From assembly GCA_033398695.1 (NCBI GenBank), contig CM065802.1:168015965-168079964 (forward strand): DNA of 64,000 nucleotides, given 5' to 3'. Every line of letters begins with the position of its first letter. Within the stretch, counting starts at the first letter, position 1. The translations under genes and the position numbers were made by a program. Origin of the DNA: Orobanche coerulescens. Taxonomy: Eukaryota > Streptophyta > Magnoliopsida > Lamiales > Orobanchaceae. The notes under the pieces are model-generated. The model did no database searches. It was not told where the DNA came from and saw nothing but the letters and a program-made list of their open reading frames with translations. Positions 56,049-64,000 of this stretch are shown here, piece after piece.

Positions 56049-58539
56049 TGTAACACCCCAAACTAGGCGGATATTACAGTGCCGTGAACCCCCGACTGGG
56101 ACTCACCAGGCGAATGAAAATGGATGAATTACACAGGATAAATGTAGTACCGAACCACATTACAACATCAATTACTCCGATGAGGAGTTTCATACAACAC
56201 ACCCAGGATAATATAGAATACTTGTATATTTTATATGAAGATAAAATACACAACACTGAATGAGATGAGTATTCAAACGGAATGTCTGCAGCGGAATAGA
56301 TGAAGGAAACATAAATTACTGAATAAATGACTGAAAAGACTGGGGCCCCCTTCTAGTATCATTGAGACTCCTCGCCGTCAACATGCTCTCCCCGTGCCTT
56401 TGCCTTGCCATGACCTGAAAAACAATATCCCCAAACGGGGTCAGTTACACAGAACAACAATCCTCAAGTGTTGAAACTACACAATCATGATATATCTGAA
56501 GTTATGAATTATCCTGTCGAAACATACGCAATCAAACATGCTATATGAATCAACTATCAGTACGGCTCAAGGGAATGGCGCCACACTACGCCCGGGATGG
56601 AAATGTGTCCGTGCACAAGCCACCAACGAGTATCGATCGAATACACGCGTGGTCTTGTACCTACTCAGTCTCACGAAGCCATCAACTCGTGTGCACAGTC
56701 CAATGTGAGGCCACCAACCAACACACGACTATAATGTGCCCGACATGAAAATCCTACACATACCAACCGGCACGCTAGTATGACCCGGAATGCCACGATA
56801 TAACAAAAGTGACAACGAAAATGAATAATGACTCACCAAGATGAAATGATGGTGAAATGAATGACAGCTCAATGAAATGATTGGAACCGTCGTTCCTTAT
56901 GACTGAGGTGATTAATTGACAATGACAAGTTTTGATACGGTTAATACAATGATGAATGAGTTACGATTATGAATGAACAACAACAAAAGGAATGAATATC
57001 CTTTTAACCGAGTAAGAATTAACTTACTCAATACCAATGAAGAATGTCCGTCCACGAACAACGTTCTAAGTGAAATACCGGTCGCTCGAACAACCTTGAA
57101 TAACAATAATTACCAACAACCGTTCAATACACGTATCAAGCAACAAAACACGACTAACCCAAAGGTCGAAATAACGATAATCAAACTCATAGGGGCATTC
57201 TAACAAATACGTAACCAACCACACGACTTCGAAAATATCCAATCCCGAATATATATAAACCAACACCAAAATGAGTATATCGAACTAACAAAACACTTCA
57301 ATGATATCAATAATCCAATAAGAATCCACAATTCAAGATTACAACATCAATCGAAAAATCCCCAATTAACCGAAGTCAACCCCAAGGGTTCTTGAAATAA
57401 TTCCGAAAATAGCCATTAAATCCGTAGGAATATATTTATCCAAGGTAGATAATCCATATCTAACATATTCCAATGATAACCCAAGCTTACACGAAGAAAT
57501 CGGAAGGAAAAACCCAAAAATCCGAAATTCTAGATCCAAGAGATTAATACCTTTGATTCGATGTTAAGGAGATGATGAAGTGATGATAATCCAACTCAAA
57601 GACTTGAAGATGATGATGGATGATAGAAGCTCGAAGAGAACTCTCCAAAATGCCCGAAATCGCCTGAAACCGATGAGGGAATGAGAAAGGATGATAGAAT
57701 GACGAACTCAGGCTAACTGTCTAATATATAGCCACTCCAGGTTAGCGTGCGCTAGCCCTTGTGCGTAGCGTGCGCTAACGGGTAATTTGGGTAGTCCAGT
57801 ACCCACGGTCCGAACACGGTAGCGCGCGCTACGTACCTTTTTGTAGCGTGCGCTACGGCCATGCCATTAGCGTGCGTTAATACCCATTGTTAGCGTGCGC
57901 TAACGAATTATGTGATGCCCAGTACTGGAATCCAGAAACCGTCTGTCCTCTGATCTGACATCGGTAGCGTGCGCTACACCCAATATTTAGCGTGCGCTCT
58001 AATATCGATTGCGTACGCTAAATATCACTCATAGCGTGCGCTATGAATTAATCCAGTGCAGTCCAGTAGCCACTGGACTCAACCTGATCCGTCTCTAGCG
58101 CGCGCTACTCCACATATTTAGCGTGCGCTACTACAACCCACTAGCGCGCGCTACTTACCACTCGTAGCGTGCGCTACATATAACTCACCTGCAGTCCAGT
58201 ACCTTACGGATCGCAACTGTGGTAACATTAGCATGCGCTAATGCTGAGTGGTAGCGTGCGCTACCTGTACTCAATTAGCGTACGCTAAAAAGAGTACGTA
58301 GCGTGCGCTACTCCTCACGCACAGCCCACAACGAAAATGACAATGATGATAAACACGGCACGAAACTCCAATTAGATTAGTGACGAATGACGATTGATAC
58401 ACGATACAATTACTCTGAATGATGAATACCATGATTGAATATGAGTGACAAATGATCAATAATGAGTGAAATTACTGAGTATCAATTACTGAATGATAAA
58501 TACTGAATGATAATTACTGAATTACAACCGGGTATTACA
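56049..58539 (-). mobile_element. 5' LTR of element K
   Basis: TGTAACACCCC (56049) to GGGTATTACA (58539), 2491 bp, minus sense, adjoining the primer site. It holds the undeleted palindrome array. Confidence 0.95.
57740..58308 (-). repeat. TAGCGTGCGCTA palindrome array (K 5' LTR)
   Basis: Colinear with 50022-50578 but with one additional unit (GGTAGCGCGCGCTACG near 57820) in the stretch deleted from the 3' LTR. The TATA box follows at 57722-57733 in minus sense. Confidence 0.93.
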
Positions 58540-59218
58540 GCACCAGTATCAAAAGAACACAGACTGTCTGAGATCGGATCTCGAGAGTACCTGCAATCAT
58601 GATGGCTTCGGGATCGTCGGCCTTCTTCATCTCGTAAATCCTAAGTTTTGCAGTTCTGGCACCAGATGTACCAGCTTGGTTTCCACGGCCCATCCCTCTA
58701 TTCACCCCGGTAGTCTGATAAGAAGCGGATGGAGGTACTCAGTCCTGGTAAGAAGATTGAACTGGAGCATGAGATGCTACTGGATCACGTCCCAATCCAT
58801 TCCTGCAATAACGAGCATGATGCCCATTATTCCCACAACTATGGCATGCGACGGCCGGCTTCGGGCATTTGGAGCTGATGTGCCTTTGGTACCCACAGTT
58901 ATAGCACACAATAGATGAGTTGACTGCTCGAGGGTGCGATCCGGCTGGCTTCGATGCCATGAGTGGTCGATCAGAAGGGTTTGGCAAGGGCTAGGGCTTC
59001 CTGAATGTCCCCCAGTTACTTTCAGTCTGGTTCTGGTTCCTGTATCTTTTGTTGTTGGACTGTGGTTGCTTCTTAGAAGTCTCCTTCGCGGTGAGTTCGT
59101 ATTCCAAAGATTTCTCGATGAGCTCCGGTAGGGTCGTACAGTGGTGGTTCAACAACAGCATTCTCATTCGGAGTTTAAGCCTCTTGAGAAAATATTTGAT
59201 CTTATCAGCCTCCATTCT
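58540..59218 (-). pseudogene. Chromovirus gag C-terminus and protease start (element J)
   Basis: Minus strand, the upstream part of J separated by K. It carries two well-kept CCHC zinc knuckles, CYNCGYQRHISSKC and CHSCGNNGHHARYC (58800-58890), and upstream the gag segment EADKIKYFLKRLKLRMRMLL and ELIEKSLEYELTAKE (59200-59085). A TAG interrupts near 58993. At 58560-58540 it enters protease and meets K inside the DTGA codons. The rest of J's gag and its 5' LTR are missing: at about 59216 the sequence passes into plus-strand copia RT. Confidence 0.9.
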
Positions 59219-60086
59219 AAATTTCTTCCTAGGATTGCAAGTAAAACAGATGGAAAATGGAATTTTCATCAACCAAGCCAAATATACCAAAGATTTAATC
59301 AAGAGATTTGGAATGGAATCGGCCAAGTCAGCAAAAATTCCTATCAGCACAAGCACACACCTAGATGCAGATGAAGAAGGATTATCAGTGGATTCAAGCC
59401 ACTATAGAGGACTAATTGGATCACTTCTTTATCTGACTGCAAGCAGGCCAGACATTTCATATGCTGTAGGAGTATGTGCACGATTTCAGTCCAAACCCAA
59501 ACAGTCACACCTCGAAGCAGCTAAGAGGATCATAAAATATCTTAAGTCTACCATTAATGTTAGATTATGGTATCCTAAAGATAACAACTTTGAGTTGTCA
59601 GGATATTCAGATGCAGATTTTGCAGGATGTAAGATTAATAGGAAAAGCACGAGTGGAACGTGCCAGTTTCTAGGAACCAGACTGATATCCTGGTTTAGCA
59701 AGAAGTAGGTATCTAAATCTATCTCAACAATAGAGTCAGAATACCTAGCTACAGGTAGATGTTGTGCCCAGATTTTATGGATCAGACAACAGTTAAGGGA
59801 CTACAACATCATTGCAAATGAGGTGCCAATATGGTGCGACAACAATAGTGCAATTGCAATCACCAACAACCCAGTATTGCACTCAAGGACGAAGCACATT
59901 CATGTTGAACATCATTTCATAAGAGATCATGTGCTTAATAAGAGAGTCAGAGTAGAAAGAGTCAGCACAGAATACCAGATTGCTGACATATTCACCAAAC
60001 CTCTACCAGAAGAAAGGTTTTTGGTGCTGAGGAGGGAACTTGGATTACTAGATTGGGAATGTAGTACAGACGATAAAGCTCACTGA
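59219..60086 (+). pseudogene. Ty1/copia RT end and RNase H (element L), one stop
   Basis: One frame: FFLGLQVKQMENGIFINQAK (RT thumb side, after the missing YVDD), SRPDISYAVGVCARFQ, then RNase H with DADFAGCKINRKSTSGTC, STIESEYLATGRC, WCDNNSAIAITNNPVLHSRT and DIFTKPL. It ends at TGA 60084-60086. A single TAG at 59706-59708 interrupts after WFSKK, consistent with CAG to TAG. The catalytic acidic residues of RNase H are visible. The 5' edge at about 59216 is an abrupt junction with the minus-strand gag of J. The type is SIRE/Maximus-like judging by what follows. Confidence 0.93.
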
Positions 60087-60541
60087 AGCAGATCAGACGA
60101 AGGACGAACTAAGCTGACCACAGGCATCAGACCCTACCTGAAGCAGACAAGAAGAGTTACCTGATGCAGAGCAGTCAAACAGTCAAATGGTCAACCAACT
60201 AAGTTTTCTAATTTTGACCGACTCGTGAATATTTTATTATTATTTATTTACACATGACAATCTCATGTTCACATGTTTACATGATGATACGCTCGCACGC
60301 TTACACGTTCACACGACCCCACCAATTCAAATTAAAATATTCCAGCCATCATATATTTTTAAAATTTGAACCGACTCAAAATTAATTTAATATTAAAATT
60401 CCAAACGTCGTTTCAATTTTCCTTCTAAAGACGAATAAGTCATTTTCACTTTACCTTCTTCAAGATTATAAACCCAAGTTTTCGAGAACAAAAATTCTTT
60501 CGAACTTTCAATACACTCAGAAAACTTTTTCGTGTGCAGAA
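60087..60541 (+). other. Spacer between RNase H and the next ORF (element L)
   Basis: 455 bp non-coding, with GCAGA-rich sequence (60096-60180) then CACATG/TTCACA-rich and AT-rich sequence. No LTR end or purine tract was found, which argues that the element continues into the next ORF rather than ending here. Confidence 0.6.
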
Positions 60542-61610
60542 ATGGAATCATATTTTGAAGGAGTGAATCTGAAGGCGGTGAAGGACCAGATAATTTTCTC
60601 TCTGGTAGTCGATTTCGAGGGGCTGCTCAAAACCAATATGGACAATGATGTGTGTCACCATATCAGATCGATGAAGACGAATGGGATTTACTCATTTTGG
60701 ATATCAGCCCTAAATATCTCTTCAAAAAGGCTGTTATCGCTTTCTACAGAGAAGCTAGAGTTCTCGAATCGGGCATTAGGAGCTCAATTTTTGGACTTCA
60801 AGTGGATATCACTCCGCAATCGATGGAAAAGTTTTCGGGATGAAATCTCATGGAATGGTTGTCAAATCCCTGAAGCAAAGCGCAGCTGACACGTGGCTGA
60901 AGGTCAAGGCTCACGAGCAGCCGTCAAAGTTAAAGCTGACCGCCAAAACAAGCGAGCTGAGGAAAGAGTATCGCTATGCGTTGGATATTACCAACAAAAT
61001 AGTGATGGGGATGGCGGGTAGCTACGACCAGTTGTCGTCAGCCAAGTTTATGGTGCTGGGAGTACTAATTCAGGATGAACCCATTGACTAGGCTAACTAC
61101 ATTTTCAGGCAACTAGTTCGCGAAGTAAACAAGGCCCAATGGTTAGATGACGAGAAAAGATTCAAATCCAAGTCGGCCTTTGGGATGCAAATAAGTTGGA
61201 TTTTGGAGCAGTTAGGTGTGGCGAAGGGAAATGCTGACCCATTCCACATCAACAAGAGACATGGTCACTTGGACCAAGAGACTCTAAGAAGATTAGGCGG
61301 AGAGAGAAAAGTAGCTAAATTGCTAAGGGAAATCTTTGTAGAGCCAACTCCCTACAGATATCCATTAAGCTCAGACGAGTCTGATGGAGAGCAAACTGCA
61401 GCCTGCGACTAACCTGCAGACCAGTCTGATTCAGTTTCAGACAACACCCCAATTGCCTTCCGTTTCAAGAGAAGGGGACCAGCCCCTGGAGAGCCACCGG
61501 TGATTCATTCTTCACCAGAACCATCCCCCAAGAGGCCCAGGCGATTAGAATTTGAAGAGGAGGAGCAGCCAGATTACTCATCCACTCCTGCACCAGATCA
61601 CATAGAGGAT
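60542..61610 (+). pseudogene. Extra (env-like position) ORF of copia element L, decayed
   Basis: Starts ATG 60542 (MESYFEGVNLKAVKDQ). Two frameshifts (near 60650 and 60840) and two stops (TAG 61089 in PID*ANYIF; TAA 61410) break it. Blocks: DEDEWDLLILDISPKYLFKK, DTWLKVKAHEQ, LSSAKFMVLGVLIQDEPID, FRQLVREVNKAQW, and a Pro/Glu-rich tail (PEPSPKRPRR; EFEEEEQPDYSST). I see no signal peptide or clear membrane segment. Its place after RNase H matches the additional ORF of SIRE/Maximus copia elements, often called env-like; homology to that ORF is my inference. Near 61620-61680 it joins integrase sequence. Confidence 0.6.
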
Positions 61611-61639
61611 CATCCTGCTCCCTCCAGCCTAAAAACTCA

Positions 61640-62740
61640 AATGGTTCTTGTTCTAACCCCTCATTTTATGAGACCATCATTCAAGCCAGTCCAGCCTACA
61701 ACCCTCACCACAAGGATCTTAGATCTACTACATATGTATCTATTTGGTCCTAAGCCAAGGACACTAAGTGGCATAAAGCATGCACTAGTAGTAGTGGATG
61801 ACTATTCAAGGTACACTTGGATTATCTTCGTGTACAAGAAAAGTGAAAGCTTAACCAAGCTACCTGAGCTGCTGAGAAAGATTCAAAATGAGAAATCCCT
61901 CTCCATCATTAAGATCAAATCAGACAAAGGAGGAGAATTTCTCAACAAGGCGATCACTGATTATAGCGATCCGAATGGAATCCAAAGATGAGCTTTACTC
62001 ACGTGACCCCCAGTAATGATGTTCCGAAAGAAGAAACAGAACCCTGAAGGAAGCAGCCAAGTCCATGATTGCAGAAGCAGACCTACCCAAGAGGTTCTGG
62101 GCTAAAGCTGTCAACACAGCTTGCCATACTCAGAACAGGAGTATGATAGTAGGGAGACATCGCAAAACTCCCTATGAGGTTTGGAATAATAGAACTCCTA
62201 GTGTTGCTTACTTTCATATTTTTGGTTGTAAGTGTTTGATCCACAACAATCGTAAAACACAACTAAATGCCTTCGATTCTAAAACTGATGATGGTCTCTT
62301 TATGGGATACTCACAAAGAAACAAGGCATATAGAGTCTTTAACAAAAGAACCTTAGTTGTGGAAGAAACACCCCATGTTGTATTTGACGAATCTACTGTT
62401 GAGTACAGAAACCAAGTTGAGCTAATTGAGGATAAGCTCAGATCAGCAACCCTCAAAGAAGTCATTGTATATGACACAGGAATGGTGGACTCATCTGCAG
62501 ATCAGCCCAATAACCCAACTGTAGCTGCTGAAGACCCAACTGCAGATCAGATAGGAACACTAAACCTACCTGATCCAGTTGCCGCTGATGAAGACTCATC
62601 TGTTGCTGATAAAGACTCATCTGCAGACCAGACCAGATTCCAACCTGCAGATGACAAGACTGTAGCTGATCCAGTTGCAGACCAAGGAGACCAGATCCAG
62701 GCTGATGCAGACAGAGCGGAAATTCACCAGAGCAATCCTA
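61640..62740 (+). pseudogene. Ty1/copia integrase fragment, broken
   Basis: SFKPVQPTTLTTRILDLLHM opens the core. The first catalytic Asp is Tyr (HMYLFGP instead of HMDLFGP). VVVDDYSRYTWIIFVYK and IKSDKGGEFLNKAITDY (second Asp present) follow. A frameshift region at 61985-62060 destroys the catalytic Glu block. The second frame then runs AEADLPKRFWAKAVNTACHT, TPYEVWNNRTPSVAYFHIFG, DDGLFMGYSQRNKAYRVFNK and VEETPHVVFDESTVEYRNQV, and ends in an Asp/Ala-rich linker (ADQ repeats). LTR E cuts the frame: the apparent ATG-TAA end is made of the LTR's first bases. Its position after RT-RNase H is out of normal order. Confidence 0.92.
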
Positions 62741-64000
62741 TGTAATATCCGCAATTTCGAATTTCGGTAATTTTCTTTTTTTCGGAGGAAGTTTGTTTTC
62801 ACAACTCTATCATGGCCGTTTTGTCATTCCGAGAATGATTAATTCTGCACTTTTTGTCATCCGAGTTCGTTTTGGTGTCGTTTTGTTGAGTTCCGTGTCC
62901 TTAATCGACTTTTTCACGTGGGAGTTCGACTTGGTAAAGTCACCATTAATTCTTGGAAACTCCAAAAATTTTGAATCTTTGCAACATTATAGAGAATCAA
63001 GTTAGCTTTCCAATGGTTCAAATGGTGAGTCAATCGGAGTCCATACGAAGGAGTTATGGTCGAAATAGCGAAGACTGCACGGTGTGCCTTTTTGGTGTTG
63101 AAGGGGGCTGTACCGTGTGCCGCGGCACACTCAGGCTGTGCCGCGGCACTAAGCTGATACCTGGGCGTTTTTGGTGGCCCTGGGCCGCGGCACACTTGTC
63201 CTGTGCCGCGGCACACGGGCTTTTTCTGCGTTTTTTAGCAGATTTGCGAGGAGAAAAACTTCATTTTTTCTCCTCTCTTCTTCCACCTTCATCTTAGGCG
63301 ATTGTGGGCGATTCTTGGGCGATTTGAGTGCTCCAAAACTTGTAGAGATCATCTACCTCAAGTCTTGTTGTAGATTTTCGACCTCTACTTGAATCCTTCA
63401 TCCAAATCAAGGTATATTTCTTGATTATCCTTCAAGTTGACTTTTTGGAGAAATTGTTCTTGATTTCGTTTCTAATCCGATTTTGATACATCGATTGGTG
63501 TAGTATGATGTTATTAATCATGTTCTATGGGTTGTATATCCATATATCAAGTTTGTTTAACTCGATCGACGATTCGAGTGTTCTTGGGAATTATTGAACA
63601 TTTAGTGTTCGATTAAATGTCCCAATGAGTTTCCCTTCGATAGTTTGTTGGGATTTCCGTTGTTTTGGCCTTGATTCTCGTCGTAACCATGTGTTATTGT
63701 TACTTCCGGAGGTTTATAGGTGTCCGAGGATTCCGATGTTGAATTCCATTTGGTGATTGATGATTCGTGTGGTGTTATTCTCGTAATACTCATGGTGCTA
63801 TCGCGTTCTTGATATTGTTCGGGGGTTCGGGGCTATTCGACCGCGTCCTATCCGTCGTCTCGTTGCGATTGTAATTTCTAGGCAAGTACCTTGCCCATAC
63901 TTTTCTTATTTTGTGGATATGATGATCGGTGATCGTATTAGTGTGTTTGTTTGGTTGTTTGAAATGAAGTTTCAAAAGATTTCGGTTTGGCCTCGTTAAA
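62741..64000 (+). mobile_element. Partial LTR E (C/D family), runs off the window
   Basis: TGTAATATCCGCAATTTCG at 62741, then blocks identical to C and D LTRs (TCATTCCGAGAATGATTAAT; TTTTTGTCATCCGAGTTCGT; GGCAAGTACCTTGCCCATAC near 63881). It holds GTGCCGCGGCAC palindromes (63115-63214) and a donor-like AATCAAG|GTATAT at 63412. Bases 62736-62740 (TCCTA) would be one target copy. The LTR end and internal region lie to the right of the window. Confidence 0.9.
63115..63214 (+). repeat. GTGCCGCGGCAC palindrome array (LTR E)
   Basis: Four units in 100 bp: GTGTGCCGCGGCACAC (perfect 16-bp palindrome, 63115-63130), GTGCCGCGGCAC (63137-63148), GGGCCGCGGCACAC (63182-63195) and GTGCCGCGGCAC (63203-63214). 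Same position as the arrays of C and D, but a different sequence. Confidence 0.93.

Larger units (their letters stand above)
48332..58539 (-). mobile_element. Element K: near-complete Tekay/Del-type chromovirus
   Basis: 10,208 bp with perfect target duplication GCACC (48327-48331, 58540-58544). On the minus strand the 5' LTR is 56049-58539 (2491 bp) and the 3' LTR 48332-50805 (2474 bp). By eye I count about 16 substitutions over the first 1.1 kb of LTR alignment, plus a deletion of about 17-20 bp in the 3' LTR array near 50099, so it is the youngest large element here. Primer site 56033-56044, purine tract 50806-50819, gag-pol in one frame 55554-50839 with five nonsense codons. It inserted in the protease motif of related element J. 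Confidence 0.96.

Noticed and set aside
62065..62745. Intact 226-codon gene
   Set aside because: It is the second half of a copia integrase after a frameshift; its stop codon is supplied by the first bases of LTR E.

Overview
This window is plant nuclear DNA, almost certainly intergenic heterochromatin of a flowering plant with a large genome. I find no intact host gene, rRNA, tRNA or CRISPR array. Nearly every stretch is an LTR retrotransposon or a piece of one. The elements are Ty3/gypsy chromoviruses of Tekay/Del type (LTRs TGTAAYAYCC...GGTGTTACA, initiator-tRNA-Met primer sites, chromodomain integrase), Ty1/copia elements of at least three kinds, a Cassandra TRIM with 5S rRNA-like LTRs, and one CACTA-derived fragment. 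The species cannot be named from the sequence.

Layout, left to right. (1) 1-7155: a decayed chromovirus pol end and its 3' LTR (B), cut by a copia LTR (1-673) and by a solo LTR (M, 1977-5398) that itself holds a Cassandra element (4369-5357). (2) 7158-8895: the RNase H end and 3' LTR of a copia element (O) into which B jumped. (3) 8896-27558: an old minus-strand LTR (F1) split by a 17.3-kb non-coding LTR element (C, 8999-26280, TSD CAAAC). C carries a same-family copy (D, 14869-23529) inside its own 3' LTR. (4) 27559-29440: AT-rich sequence without recognisable genes. (5) 29440-43458: a very old chromovirus (H) broken by a gag-only copia element (G, 32025-38810, TSD CCAAC), which contains a solo LTR (N, 34259-36698, TSD TTGAG), and by a 3.8-kb solo LTR (F2, 39577-43368, TSD AGACT). 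(6) 43459-45004: a truncated LTR (I). (7) 45005-59218: a decayed minus-strand chromovirus pol/gag (J), holding a CACTA fragment and a young, nearly complete 10.2-kb chromovirus (K, 48332-58539, TSD GCACC) that landed in J's protease active-site codons. (8) 59219-62740: rearranged copia coding pieces. (9) 62741-64000: the start of another C/D-family LTR (E), running off the window.

Six TSD pairs (C, K, G, N, F2, Cassandra) match perfectly and two (D, M) match at 4 of 5 bases, so the order of insertion can be read directly. The deepest chain has five levels: F1, O, B, M, Cassandra. No coding region seen whole is intact. K is closest: one continuous frame for gag-pol with five nonsense codons and a wrecked second zinc knuckle.

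The most striking feature is shared by almost every LTR whose promoter is visible. A 100-550 bp array of CpG-containing palindromes of about 10-16 bp lies directly upstream of the TATA-like box. The palindrome sequence differs by element (TAGCGYRCGCTA; TTACGGCCGTAA; TTACGTACGTAA; GTGCCGCGGCAC; GCACGAGC/GCTCGTGC pairs). Sister elements of one family carry different palindromes in the same place, and one palindrome type is shared by a copia element (G) and gypsy LTRs (F1, F2). I treat this as the best candidate for an undescribed system: an interchangeable, promoter-proximal palindrome cassette in plant LTRs.
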